This document shows, in pieces, positions 41,222 through 49,961 of a stretch of 64,000 nt of DNA (positions are counted from its first letter, which is position 1; every line of letters starts with the position of its first letter). A program made the position numbers and the translations under genes. The DNA is from Pelistega europaea (GTDB lineage: Bacteria > Pseudomonadota > Gammaproteobacteria > Burkholderiales > Burkholderiaceae_B), in the NCBI RefSeq assembly GCF_013133775.1, contig NZ_JABGBO010000003.1:218036-282035 (forward strand). The letters run 5' to 3'. The notes beneath the pieces were generated by a model. It worked only from the letters and a program-made list of their open reading frames with translations. It had not been told where the DNA came from and searched no databases.

Positions 41222-42352
41222 ATGGCCACAAAAATGATTCCAGTTACTGTACTCACCGGCTTTCTAGGCTCTGGCAAGACCACTTTGCTTAAACGCATTC
41301 TCAATGAATATCATGGTCGTCGTATTGCTGTTATTGAGAATGAATTTGGACCAGAAAGCATTGACAACGAACTGTTAGTACAAGATTCAGATGAAGAAAT
41401 TATCGAGTTGAATAACGGTTGTGTATGTTGTACTATTCGTGGCGATTTACAACGCACACTTCTTGATCTCAAAGATCGTCGCGAGAGAGGCGAGCTTCAA
41501 TTTGAACGTGTAATGATTGAAACCACTGGTGTTGCTAATCCAGGCCCTGTATGCCAAACTTTCTTTATCGATGAAGAGGTTGCCAGCTACTATATGCTAG
41601 ATGCCGTTATCACGATTGTAGATGCAAAGCATGGCATGGAGACACTAGATACCCAACCTGAGGCACAACAACAAGTAGGCTTTGCTGATCGCATTCTTGT
41701 CTCTAAAGTAGATTTAATCAGTGATGCAGAATACCAAGCATTACGCCATCGTCTTGTCATGATGAATCCCCGCGCTAAAATCACGCCAGTACATTTTGGT
41801 GAAGTTGATTTGGCAGAAATTATTGACATCACCGGCTTTAATCTTAACTCCGTATTAGAAATTGACCCAGACTTTCTTAAAGAAGACGAACATGAACATG
41901 GTGAACATTGTCATCATCACCATGACCATGAGTGTGACGAGCACTGCACACATGATCACCACCATGACCATGAATGTGACGAACATTGTCATCACGACCA
42001 TGACCACGAGTGTGACGAACATTGTCATCATGATCATCACCATGCTCACCACGATGACGAAATTGGCGCATTCTTGTTTACCTCTGATCGTCCATTTGAT
42101 CCTGTTAAGTTAGATGATTTTCTCAGTGGCATGGTACAAGTTTATGGTCCCGACTTATATCGCTACAAAGGCATTCTCTATCTTAAAGGAGCTCCCGTAC
42201 GCTATCTACTCCAAGGCGTGCATATGATTCTAGGTACGAACCCGGGAAAACCTTGGTCTACAAAAGAGAAAAAACAAAGTAAAATTGTATTTATCGGCAG
42301 AAAACTTCCTCAGGAAATTTTCCAACAAGGACTTACACAGTGTCTCTCTTAA
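41222..42352 (+). CDS. COG0523 GTP-binding zinc metallochaperone (ZigA/ZagA-like)
   Basis: G3E-family GTPase, 376 residues. Walker A GFLGSGKT is at residues 13-20, the metal-binding C67-V-C69-C70 motif at the usual place, ENEFGPESID behind switch I, and a guanine-specificity motif SKVD. A His/Cys-rich insertion (residues about 221-280) contains three copies of HDHECDEHC. A COG0523 C-terminal domain with GxLYLKGAPVRYLLQGVH follows. Flanking zur and dksA suggest it delivers scarce zinc to a client enzyme during zinc limitation, as proposed for ZigA and ZagA. Client unknown. Confidence 0.9.
   Translation: MATKMIPVTVLTGFLGSGKTTLLKRILNEYHGRRIAVIENEFGPESIDNELLVQDSDEEIIELNNGCVCCTIRGDLQRTLLDLKDRRERGELQFERVMIETTGVANPGPVCQTFFIDEEVASYYMLDAVITIVDAKHGMETLDTQPEAQQQVGFADRILVSKVDLISDAEYQALRHRLVMMNPRAKITPVHFGEVDLAEIIDITGFNLNSVLEIDPDFLKEDEHEHGEHCHHHHDHECDEHCTHDHHHDHECDEHCHHDHDHECDEHCHHDHHHAHHDDEIGAFLFTSDRPFDPVKLDDFLSGMVQVYGPDLYRYKGILYLKGAPVRYLLQGVHMILGTNPGKPWSTKEKKQSKIVFIGRKLPQEIFQQGLTQCLS
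41882..42059. repeat. Repeats encoding the His/Cys-rich loop of the COG0523 GTPase
   Basis: Three direct copies of a roughly 36- to 42-base unit encoding (H)HDHECDEHC separated by His-rich spacers. The loop has both His and Cys ligands, whereas the ZnuA loop has His only. Confidence 0.8.
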
Positions 42353-42400
42353 GACGCTATTCGATTAACTTTTTATATGCAAAGTCTGGGAGACTGGAAT

Positions 42401-42850
42401 ATGGCAAAATCATCAAAAAAAGCACCTGTAGTAGCTGAAGAAACATTGCTTACTGAAGAGCAACTACTCGCTATGCCAGAAGATGATTATATGAATGATG
42501 CTCAACTAGCATTCTTTAAGCATCGCCTCAAGACATTAGAGCACGACATTCTCAACAAAGCGGGGGTCACTACTGAGAATCTTCGTGAAACACAGTTTGT
42601 ACCTGACCCTGCTGACCGTGCGACTATCGAAGAGGAACATGCGTTGGAGCTTCGCACACGCGATCGCGAGCGCAAACTGCTCAAAAAAGTACAGCAATCA
42701 CTCCAACTCATTGAATCTAAAGACTACGGCTGGTGCGAGGAAACAGGCGAACCTATCGGTATTCGTCGCTTACTCGCTCGTCCTACAGCTACCTTATCTC
42801 TAGAGGCACAAGAGCGTCGAGAAAAGCGCCAGAAACTCTACGGTGATTAA
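42401..42850 (+). CDS. dksA: RNA polymerase-binding transcription factor DksA, zinc-ligand-poor type
   Basis: Secondary-channel factor that works with ppGpp. The 149-residue protein starts at ATG 42401 (GGGAG 8 bases upstream). The coiled-coil tip region has the acidic ADRATIEEE motif near residues 71-79, equivalent to the DxxDxA tip. The zinc-finger positions read C112, T115, S133 and A136, so three of the four cysteines of E. coli DksA are replaced. Such C-T forms are known to fold and work without zinc. It follows the COG0523 GTPase by 49 bases. Confidence 0.92.
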   Translation: MAKSSKKAPVVAEETLLTEEQLLAMPEDDYMNDAQLAFFKHRLKTLEHDILNKAGVTTENLRETQFVPDPADRATIEEEHALELRTRDRERKLLKKVQQSLQLIESKDYGWCEETGEPIGIRRLLARPTATLSLEAQERREKRQKLYGD

Positions 42851-42874
42851 TAAATTCATACCCCTCTTACAAAA

Positions 42875-42902
42875 CAAACACCCCGTCAATACGGGGTGTT
42901 TG
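42875..42902. terminator. Terminator after dksA
   Basis: AAACACCCCG (42876-42885), loop of six, CGGGGTGTTT (42892-42901). The ten-pair stem is strong but only a short T run follows. Confidence 0.75.
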
Positions 42903-42925
42903 ATTAAGAAGCCGTAAAGCCCCCC

Positions 42926-42953
42926 CTTGAAATCCCTCCATCATGCCCCATAT
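42926..42953 (+). promoter_or_regulatory. Sigma-32 (RpoH) heat-shock promoter of hslVU
   Basis: CTTGAAA (42926-42932), 13 bases, CCCCATAT (42946-42953). This equals the E. coli RpoH consensus (CTTGAAA, 11-16 bases, CCCCATnT) at every defined position. It lies 25 bases ahead of the hslV start codon and just after the dksA terminator. Confidence 0.88.
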
Positions 42954-42978
42954 AGCCTAAAAACTTTAGGAATTTATT

Positions 42979-43512
42979 ATGGAACAATTTCATGCTACGA
43001 CCATTGTCTGTGTTCGCCGGGGCAATGAAGTCGCTATTGGCGGGGACGGTCAAGTCACATTGGGCAATATAGTCATCAAGGGTACTGCCCGCAAGATTCG
43101 CCGTCTTTACAAAGATACTGTTTTAGCTGGTTTTGCTGGTGCGACGGCCGATGCCTTTACTTTGCAAGAACGTTTTGAAGCTAAATTAGAAAAACATCAA
43201 GGTCATTTAATGCGTGCAGCCGTTGAGCTAACTAAAGATTGGCGTACAGATCGCGTACTTCGCCGTCTAGAGGCCATGCTGATTGTTGCTGATAAAGAAC
43301 ATACTCTTGTATTGACAGGCAATGGTGATGTTTTAGAACCTGAACATGGTATCGCCGCTATTGGTTCTGGCGGTGCTTATGCCCAATCTGCAGCACTTGC
43401 ACTACTACAAAACACTGATTTATCACCTGCTGAGATTGTAAAAAAATCTCTTGAAATCGCTGGTGATTTATGTATTTACACTAATCAGAACCATATTATT
43501 GAAAAGTTATAA
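42979..43512 (+). CDS. hslV: ATP-dependent protease subunit HslV
   Basis: Proteasome-like peptidase of the HslUV complex, 177 residues. The mature N-terminal nucleophile is Thr7 in [15 protein letters not shown], so a six-residue propeptide must be removed. GGDGQVTLG, the [12 protein letters not shown] block and the C-terminal [13 protein letters not shown] are all typical. It starts 25 bases after a heat-shock promoter, and hslU follows after 8 bases. Confidence 0.96.
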   Translation: MEQFHATTIVCVRRGNEVAIGGDGQVTLGNIVIKGTARKIRRLYKDTVLAGFAGATADAFTLQERFEAKLEKHQGHLMRAAVELTKDWRTDRVLRRLEAMLIVADKEHTLVLTGNGDVLEPEHGIAAIGSGGAYAQSAALALLQNTDLSPAEIVKKSLEIAGDLCIYTNQNHIIEKL

Positions 43513-43520
43513 GGAATGTT

Positions 43521-44855
43521 ATGAGCGACCTAAGTATCATGACCCCAAAAGAGATTGTCTCTGAACTAGACAAACATATTGTTGGCCAACATAAAGCCAA
43601 GAAGTCGGTAGCAGTAGCATTACGTAACCGCTGGCGTCGCCAACAAGTACCTGAACCATTACGTCACGAAATCCACCCCAAGAATATCCTTATGATTGGT
43701 CCTACTGGCGTGGGTAAAACAGAAATCGCACGCCGTTTAGCAAAACTTGCTAATGCCCCTTTTATTAAAGTTGAAGCAACAAAATTTACCGAAGTCGGTT
43801 ATGTCGGTCGTGATGTGGATACCATTATCCGTGATTTAGTAGACATCTCTGTCAAACAAACACGTGATTTAGAAATGCGTCGTGTCCGCACACAAGCGGA
43901 AGATGCCGCCGAGGATCGCATTCTTGATGTGCTTGTCACTCCTGCCCGCGATGCTCACGGTGAACCTATCCGCGAAGAAAATACCGCACGTCAGACGTTC
44001 CGCAAGCGTCTGCGCGAGGGGAAAATTGACGATATGGAAATCGAAATTGAAGTTGCCCAACCCACTATGCAGATGGAAGTCATGGGCATGCCTGGCATGG
44101 AAGAAATGACAGAGCAAATTCGCGGTCTTTTTGCCAATATTGGCAAGGATAAAGTCAAACCCAAGAAAATGACGGTGAAGAATGCCTTCAAGATGCTTGT
44201 CGAAGAAGAGGCAGCTAAACGCGTCAATGAGGAAGAAATTCGTAACGTAGCTATCCGTAATGCTGAACAAAACGGCATTGTCTTCCTAGATGAGGTAGAT
44301 AAAATCGCTAACCGTTCCGATCATGGTTCAGCTGATGTTTCTCGTCAAGGGGTGCAACGTGACCTACTCCCATTGGTTGAGGGTACTACTGTCAATACGA
44401 AATATGGCATGATTAAAACTGACCATATTCTCTTTATTGCTTCAGGTGCTTTCCATCTTTCTCGTCCATCTGACTTGATTCCCGAATTACAAGGTCGTTT
44501 CCCTATACGAGTAGAATTAGAGTCTCTTACTGCTGATGATTTTGTTCGTATTCTTAATGAAACTGATGCATCATTAACAAAACAGTACACAGCATTGATG
44601 GAAACCGAAGGTGTTAAGCTAGAATTTACAACAGATGGTTTACATCGGTTGGCTGAATTGGCTTTTGATGTTAATGAACGTACAGAGAACATTGGTGCTC
44701 GTCGTCTCTACACAGTAATGGAGAAGCTATTAGAGGACTTGTCTTTTGATGCAACTTCACAAAGTGGTAGCACTGTGGTGATTGATACAGACTATGTAAA
44801 TAGTAAACTTGAAGAGACTGCAAGTAGCCAAGATCTCTCTCGTTATGTCTTATAA
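43521..44855 (+). CDS. hslU: ATP-dependent protease ATPase subunit HslU
   Basis: AAA+ unfoldase that feeds substrates to HslV. The 444-residue protein has Walker [10 protein letters not shown] near residue 60, the GYVGRD pore motif, an intermediate domain rich in Met/Glu (residues about 110-230), Walker [13 protein letters not shown] and sensor 2 in [12 protein letters not shown]. It ends with the L-S-R-Y-V-L tail that docks into HslV. Confidence 0.97.
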   Translation: MSDLSIMTPKEIVSELDKHIVGQHKAKKSVAVALRNRWRRQQVPEPLRHEIHPKNILMIGPTGVGKTEIARRLAKLANAPFIKVEATKFTEVGYVGRDVDTIIRDLVDISVKQTRDLEMRRVRTQAEDAAEDRILDVLVTPARDAHGEPIREENTARQTFRKRLREGKIDDMEIEIEVAQPTMQMEVMGMPGMEEMTEQIRGLFANIGKDKVKPKKMTVKNAFKMLVEEEAAKRVNEEEIRNVAIRNAEQNGIVFLDEVDKIANRSDHGSADVSRQGVQRDLLPLVEGTTVNTKYGMIKTDHILFIASGAFHLSRPSDLIPELQGRFPIRVELESLTADDFVRILNETDASLTKQYTALMETEGVKLEFTTDGLHRLAELAFDVNERTENIGARRLYTVMEKLLEDLSFDATSQSGSTVVIDTDYVNSKLEETASSQDLSRYVL

Positions 44856-44874
44856 CCTCTTTAAAAAAGAGAAA

Positions 44875-44904
44875 ATCTTAAGGGGGAGTGATTCCCCTTA
44901 AGAT
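44875..44904. terminator. Stem-loop between hslU and the arsA-like gene
   Basis: ATCTTAAGGGG (44875-44885) and CCCCTTAAGAT (44894-44904) form an 11-pair stem around eight bases. It lies between convergent genes. No long T tract is present on either side. Confidence 0.55.
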
Positions 44905-44976
44905 AGACAGGCAGCGCCTGTTGCACTATAAAAAATTCACTATAGCCATATATAGAGCATTAAAATGCTAACAGAG

Positions 44977-46053
44977 CTATTCTTCATCGCTCGGCACACA
45001 ACAGGCACACCCTACCATATGTCGAGTAAAAATTCCCCCAGGTTGAAAGCTCCCCGCAGAAACCTCACCAGTCTCACCGAATTCTTGTAGTGCCTCTACT
45101 CCGCGAATATCCACTGCTTGCAAACCATAATAATGACGTTCTAACTCAGCAAAGTCTGCTTCAATTGCTGCAACAATCGCTTGCTGACGTTCATAACGTT
45201 GCTGCCAGAACTCTTGCCCCTCTTCTGGGGGAGGCAACAACTGATTAATGATAAGATGGTGACAAGGCAACTGGAAATGCTGCAACTGTTTGACCGCACG
45301 ACGAGTCTCCGCCAAAGGCAACATCTCTGCCGTCATCACAAGAATAATACTAGTCTGCTTGGCATCATTGATGATGCTTCCTGCCTTTGCAAATAACTCT
45401 TGGCGGCGCTTAAGTACTTGCAGAGCAGTATCCCAACGGCGATTACGCTCATCACTCATGAGGCTATTTTGTTGTTGGTCTGTCTTTTTCCAAAAAGGCA
45501 GAGCCGCCTCACGTAAACGTTGCTGACGCCCCTGCTGCGCCAATAGGCTCTCTGTCCAGGCCTGCATCATCTGAGGCAACTCCAGCAACCTCAAGGTATG
45601 TCCCGTCGGTGCGGTATCAAAAACCACATGCTGAAAACCCCTATCACGTGCTTGAACGATATATGAACAAATTGCCTCAAGCAGGGCTGCCTCCTCAGCA
45701 CCTGGAGAGGATTTCGATGCCTCCAAGTGCTGCCGCAAGGACTTCATCATTTCAGGACGAGTATAAGCCTTTAATGTCTCTGCCACTTGTTCAAAATGCT
45801 GATCAACAATATGGTGAGGATTTAACTCTAGGGCTGAAAGACCATCTGTAATAGATTTAATTTCACTAGATAAAGGACGCTGAATAACATCACCAAGACT
45901 ATGAGCAGGGTCAGTAGAAATAATCAACACCTTGCGTCCCAATGCTGCTAAACGCACAGCAAGACTTGCAGAATGTGTAGTTTTACCAACACCACCTTTA
46001 CCCCCCACAAATAGTAAAAATTTCTGAGAAGCACTCTCTAGTAATTTATCCAT
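44977..46053 (-). CDS. ArsA/Get3-family ATPase with C-terminal CxCC
   Basis: Deviant-Walker P-loop ATPase, 358 residues. GKGGVGKT is at residues 18-25, the switch I motif STDPAHSLGD near residue 47 and the switch II motif FDTAPTGHTLRLLELP near residue 143. It is a single-domain ArsA, not the duplicated arsenical pump, and no arsB or arsR is nearby. The C-terminus carries C349-A-C351-C352 close to the end. It begins inside the stop of the small upstream gene (TAATG), which in turn follows a CstA gene. The role is unknown; membrane-protein handling (Get3-like) or metal/redox chemistry are possibilities. Confidence 0.82.
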   Translation of the reverse strand: MDKLLESASQKFLLFVGGKGGVGKTTHSASLAVRLAALGRKVLIISTDPAHSLGDVIQRPLSSEIKSITDGLSALELNPHHIVDQHFEQVAETLKAYTRPEMMKSLRQHLEASKSSPGAEEAALLEAICSYIVQARDRGFQHVVFDTAPTGHTLRLLELPQMMQAWTESLLAQQGRQQRLREAALPFWKKTDQQQNSLMSDERNRRWDTALQVLKRRQELFAKAGSIINDAKQTSIILVMTAEMLPLAETRRAVKQLQHFQLPCHHLIINQLLPPPEEGQEFWQQRYERQQAIVAAIEADFAELERHYYGLQAVDIRGVEALQEFGETGEVSAGSFQPGGIFTRHMVGCACCVPSDEE

Positions 46054-46316
46054 TAACAGCACCCAAATCTATCCATAGGGGAGTGTTCCATGCCCATGCG
46101 TTTATGCCAGTCATGAAACTCCTCCATTAATAAAGGCTGTAATTCTAATGTATAAAATGTCATTGCGTTCGGTACACCAAGGCTTTCCGCAAAAATAAGC
46201 AGCATAAACAAATCCTGCTCATCGCGGTAAGCTCTACTCAACGTCTGCCGATAAGGGGCATGGTAAAACTCATCCAGCCCCTCTTTAAACGCTTGCCAAC
46301 GCTCAGCTAAACTCAT
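46053..46316 (-). CDS. Small protein ending in Cys-Cys (cory-CC-star type)
   Basis: An 87-residue protein rich in aromatic and charged residues. It contains FYHAPYRQTLSRAYRDE near residues 18-35 and finishes with D-R-F-G-C86-C87-stop. This matches my memory of a small family that NCBI calls cory-CC-star, found beside ArsA-like ATPases; I cannot verify that here. The start is ATG 46316 with GAGG 5 bases upstream. It lies 9 bases after cstA and overlaps the ATPase start by one base, so the three genes are translationally linked. No signal peptide or membrane helix is seen. Confidence 0.7.
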   Translation of the reverse strand: MSLAERWQAFKEGLDEFYHAPYRQTLSRAYRDEQDLFMLLIFAESLGVPNAMTFYTLELQPLLMEEFHDWHKRMGMEHSPMDRFGCC

Positions 46317-46325
46317 TAACACCTC

Positions 46326-47990
46326 TTAGGCTTTTTTAGGCCAGTAACGTTTTAATGATGCGGCACACTCTAAAGAAACGAGTACTGAGCAAACAAGGAT
46401 AATGACATCAAGTACCACAAGTAGCCAGTTACCTTGATCATAGTAACCCTTAAGTTGCAATAACAAAGCAAATACACTCATGATAAGCAAGAATACCATA
46501 GGGATAAGTGTTACCCATACCTTACGTCCTGCCTTAAGTAGCATTACACTAACTACGAGTAAAGTGAGTCCTGCCATTAATTGGTTAGTGGTACCAAATA
46601 AAGGCCATATCAACATACCTCCGTCACCTTTAAGACCACCAGCACCAAAGGATAACAGCACACAACTACCTACTGCTAGCAAAGTTGCTACAGTACCATT
46701 TTGGAAAGATTTGATATTATAAATCTCACCCCACTCTTGGAAAATATAGCGTTGCAAACGTACACCCGTATCCATAGTAGTACCAGCAAACAAGGCTGCC
46801 ATCACTGTTAACATTGTTGCCGATAAAGTCGGGCTAAGACCAACACCTGCATGCATAATCGCCGCACCACCATCAATAAAGGCACCAATACCGCCTTTAC
46901 CGAAAGCTGCATATACCGCTTTCCAAGCATCCAATGAGGCAAAACCAGCCGTAGCAGCAAGAATTGCAGCCAATGCTAACATACCCTCGCCCATTGCTCC
47001 GAAATAACCCACAAAGCGTGTATCTGTTTCACGATAGATTTGCTTAGAAGTTGTACCAGTTGATACTAAACCATGGAATCCTGAAATTGCACCGCAAGCA
47101 ATCGTCACAAATAGCAATGGCATAATCGGTGGAGTACCTGTTGGAGCATCTGTATTAATTGCTGGTGCCACAACACTCGGATTCACAATAAAAATCGCTG
47201 CATAAAGCACAAACAACCCTACAAATAATTGCAGACCGTTGATATAGTCACGTGGCTGCAACAACATCCATACAGGGAGGATAGAGGCAACTGCCGCATA
47301 AACAAATAGCAAAATAATCCATACTGCATTAGCAGGCAACCCAGCCACTGTATCAGGGAAAGCTAATGGCATCATAGGGCCTGCGTAGATAAGACCATAC
47401 AGCGCTACCACACCAATGATAGATACCCATACAAGCCCCATCTTATAACGATAAATACATTGACCTACGATAAACGCCACGACCAATGCTCCCCACACAG
47501 GTAAGACGGCTGATGGTGTCTTAATCATCATCCCTGCAATAACCACTGCAAATACCGCATTCACCATTAAAAGAAGAAGGAAAATCACCACCATAAAGAG
47601 GCTACGTGTGCGGCCATTGACTACAGTACCAGCAATAGAGCCAATAGAGCGACCTTTATTGCGCACACTTGCCCATACTGCCGACATATCATGAATACCC
47701 GCAAAAAATACCGTACCAAAAACCACCCAAAGGAATGCAGGTAACCATCCCCAAATCACTGCAATAGCAGGACCAACTATCGGAGCAGCTCCTGCCACAG
47801 AGGTAAAATGATGCCCCCACAAAACGAATTTATTAGTAGGAACAAAGTCGACTCCATCATTAATTTCCTGAGCAGGCGTCTGGAAATCAGGATCTAGTTG
47901 GAAAATTTTAGTAGCCACAAAGCGTGAGTAGACAAAATAACCTACCGCCATACATACTAAACCAACGATTAGTATCAATACAGAACTCAT
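46326..47990 (-). CDS. CstA-family carbon-starvation transporter
   Basis: An inner-membrane transporter of 554 residues with about 16 hydrophobic helices. The family blocks PTNKFVLWGHHFTSVAGAAPIVGPAIAV (near residues 55-82; key residues H, H, A, G, P) and FHGLVSTGTTSKQI are present. CstA/BtsT-type proteins import peptides or pyruvate. The start at ATG 47990 has AAGGGG 6 bases upstream. It is shorter than the roughly 700-residue E. coli CstA. The usual small partner YbdD/YjiX is missing; the CC-star gene occupies its place. Confidence 0.88.
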   Translation of the reverse strand: MSSVLILIVGLVCMAVGYFVYSRFVATKIFQLDPDFQTPAQEINDGVDFVPTNKFVLWGHHFTSVAGAAPIVGPAIAVIWGWLPAFLWVVFGTVFFAGIHDMSAVWASVRNKGRSIGSIAGTVVNGRTRSLFMVVIFLLLLMVNAVFAVVIAGMMIKTPSAVLPVWGALVVAFIVGQCIYRYKMGLVWVSIIGVVALYGLIYAGPMMPLAFPDTVAGLPANAVWIILLFVYAAVASILPVWMLLQPRDYINGLQLFVGLFVLYAAIFIVNPSVVAPAINTDAPTGTPPIMPLLFVTIACGAISGFHGLVSTGTTSKQIYRETDTRFVGYFGAMGEGMLALAAILAATAGFASLDAWKAVYAAFGKGGIGAFIDGGAAIMHAGVGLSPTLSATMLTVMAALFAGTTMDTGVRLQRYIFQEWGEIYNIKSFQNGTVATLLAVGSCVLLSFGAGGLKGDGGMLIWPLFGTTNQLMAGLTLLVVSVMLLKAGRKVWVTLIPMVFLLIMSVFALLLQLKGYYDQGNWLLVVLDVIILVCSVLVSLECAASLKRYWPKKA

Positions 47991-48240
47991 CGTCATCCCC
48001 TTCAAAAGTAAAATAATCTATAAGTGAAAAATCCAAAGAAAGATTTTGCGTTGCATCATTTTATCTTGACTTATTTTCGCAACAAATAGCTAGAATCGAA
48101 ATATAGTAAAAACCCCTAGACTTTCTGTTGCTTACTACTCATTACCTAGGTACAAACCCTAGTCAATATGAAATCGCTTACGCTCTCTGACGAATTGGAC
48201 TAACATTTCACTATCCGTGTTTTTTAATTTTTCTCTTTAG

Positions 48241-49248
<1,008 letters not shown>

Positions 49249-49271
49249 TTCTATACAATAACTTCTAAAGG

Positions 49272-49310
49272 AGGGTAATGAGACTAGTCTGTGCTAGTTC
49301 TTATTACCCT
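49272..49310 (+). terminator. Hairpin between the TRAP binding-protein and membrane genes
   Basis: AGGGTAAT plus GACTAG (within 49272-49287) pair with CTAG and ATTACCCT (within 49294-49310), then TTTTGCTTT. A partial terminator here would give more binding protein than membrane subunits. The left arm includes AAAGGAGGGTAATG, which mimics a ribosome site plus start codon and opens a frame in phase with dctQ. Confidence 0.55.
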
Positions 49311-49331
49311 TTTGCTTTAAAAGGTTTTTTT

Positions 49332-49958
49332 ATGAAATCACTTGCTTTCCTTTGGGATAAACTTGAAGAAATACTCATTGTGTTATCTCTTGCATTGATG
49401 ACACTGGTTACCTTTATCTATGTGGTTCTCAACAATGCCTATCAGCCATTCTTAATGTTAGCTGATAACTATGAATCCCTTAAACCCATTGCAGAGCCTA
49501 TTGCACTGTTTATCATGACCCTTGCGATGGAGATGACTTGGAGCCAAGCACTTACTAAATTATTCTTTGGTGCTTTAATTTTCCTTGGCGCCTCTTATGG
49601 TGTACGCACAGCAGGTCACATCGGCATTGATATCCTCATCAGAAAATTCTCTCCCAATGCTCGTCGTGCCATTAGCATACTAGCATGTTTGCTCTGTCTA
49701 GCTTTCTGTGCCTTGATTATTTACGCTAGCTCAGGCTGGATTGGTGCTATGTATACAGCAGATATTGGTGCAGAGGACTTACAAGATTTTAATATTAAAG
49801 TCTGGCAGATAGGTATGATTGTCCCTATCGGTTTTGCAATGGTGTTCATTCGTTTTATAGAAGTGTTGCTCCGCTTATTCCGAGGACAACAAAACGACCT
49901 TGGTCTTGCTGATGAAGCTAGTGATGCACTTAAACTAAATGAAGAGGATAAGGAGTAA
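49332..49958 (+). CDS. TRAP transporter small permease DctQ
   Basis: Small membrane subunit, 208 residues with four hydrophobic helices: near residues 14-34, 55-80, 95-115 and 140-165. The hallmark of the family is the four-helix plan and position between dctP and dctM. I start at ATG 49332 (AAAAGG 7 bases upstream), because the alternative ATG at 49278 lies inside a hairpin arm and would add 18 unlikely residues. It ends 3 bases before dctM. Confidence 0.82.
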   Translation: MKSLAFLWDKLEEILIVLSLALMTLVTFIYVVLNNAYQPFLMLADNYESLKPIAEPIALFIMTLAMEMTWSQALTKLFFGALIFLGASYGVRTAGHIGIDILIRKFSPNARRAISILACLLCLAFCALIIYASSGWIGAMYTADIGAEDLQDFNIKVWQIGMIVPIGFAMVFIRFIEVLLRLFRGQQNDLGLADEASDALKLNEEDKE

Positions 49959-49961
49959 TCT

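Noticed and set aside
41855..42113. Met/Val/Thr-rich reading frames overlapping the COG0523 gene
   Set aside because: Shadows of the His/Cys repeat region in other frames.
44977..46053. Arsenite efflux pump ATPase
   Set aside because: Single-domain protein with no arsB, arsR or arsD nearby; the company of CstA points elsewhere.
48060..48200. Promoter elements for cstA and dctP (TTGACT at several places)
   Set aside because: Spacing to any -10-like sequence is 16 to 19 bases with weak matches; not strong enough to list.
49278..49331. Upstream start for DctQ with a strong ribosome-like site
   Set aside because: The sequence is the arm of a hairpin between dctP and dctQ and would add 18 residues unlike any DctQ N-terminus; kept only as a finding.
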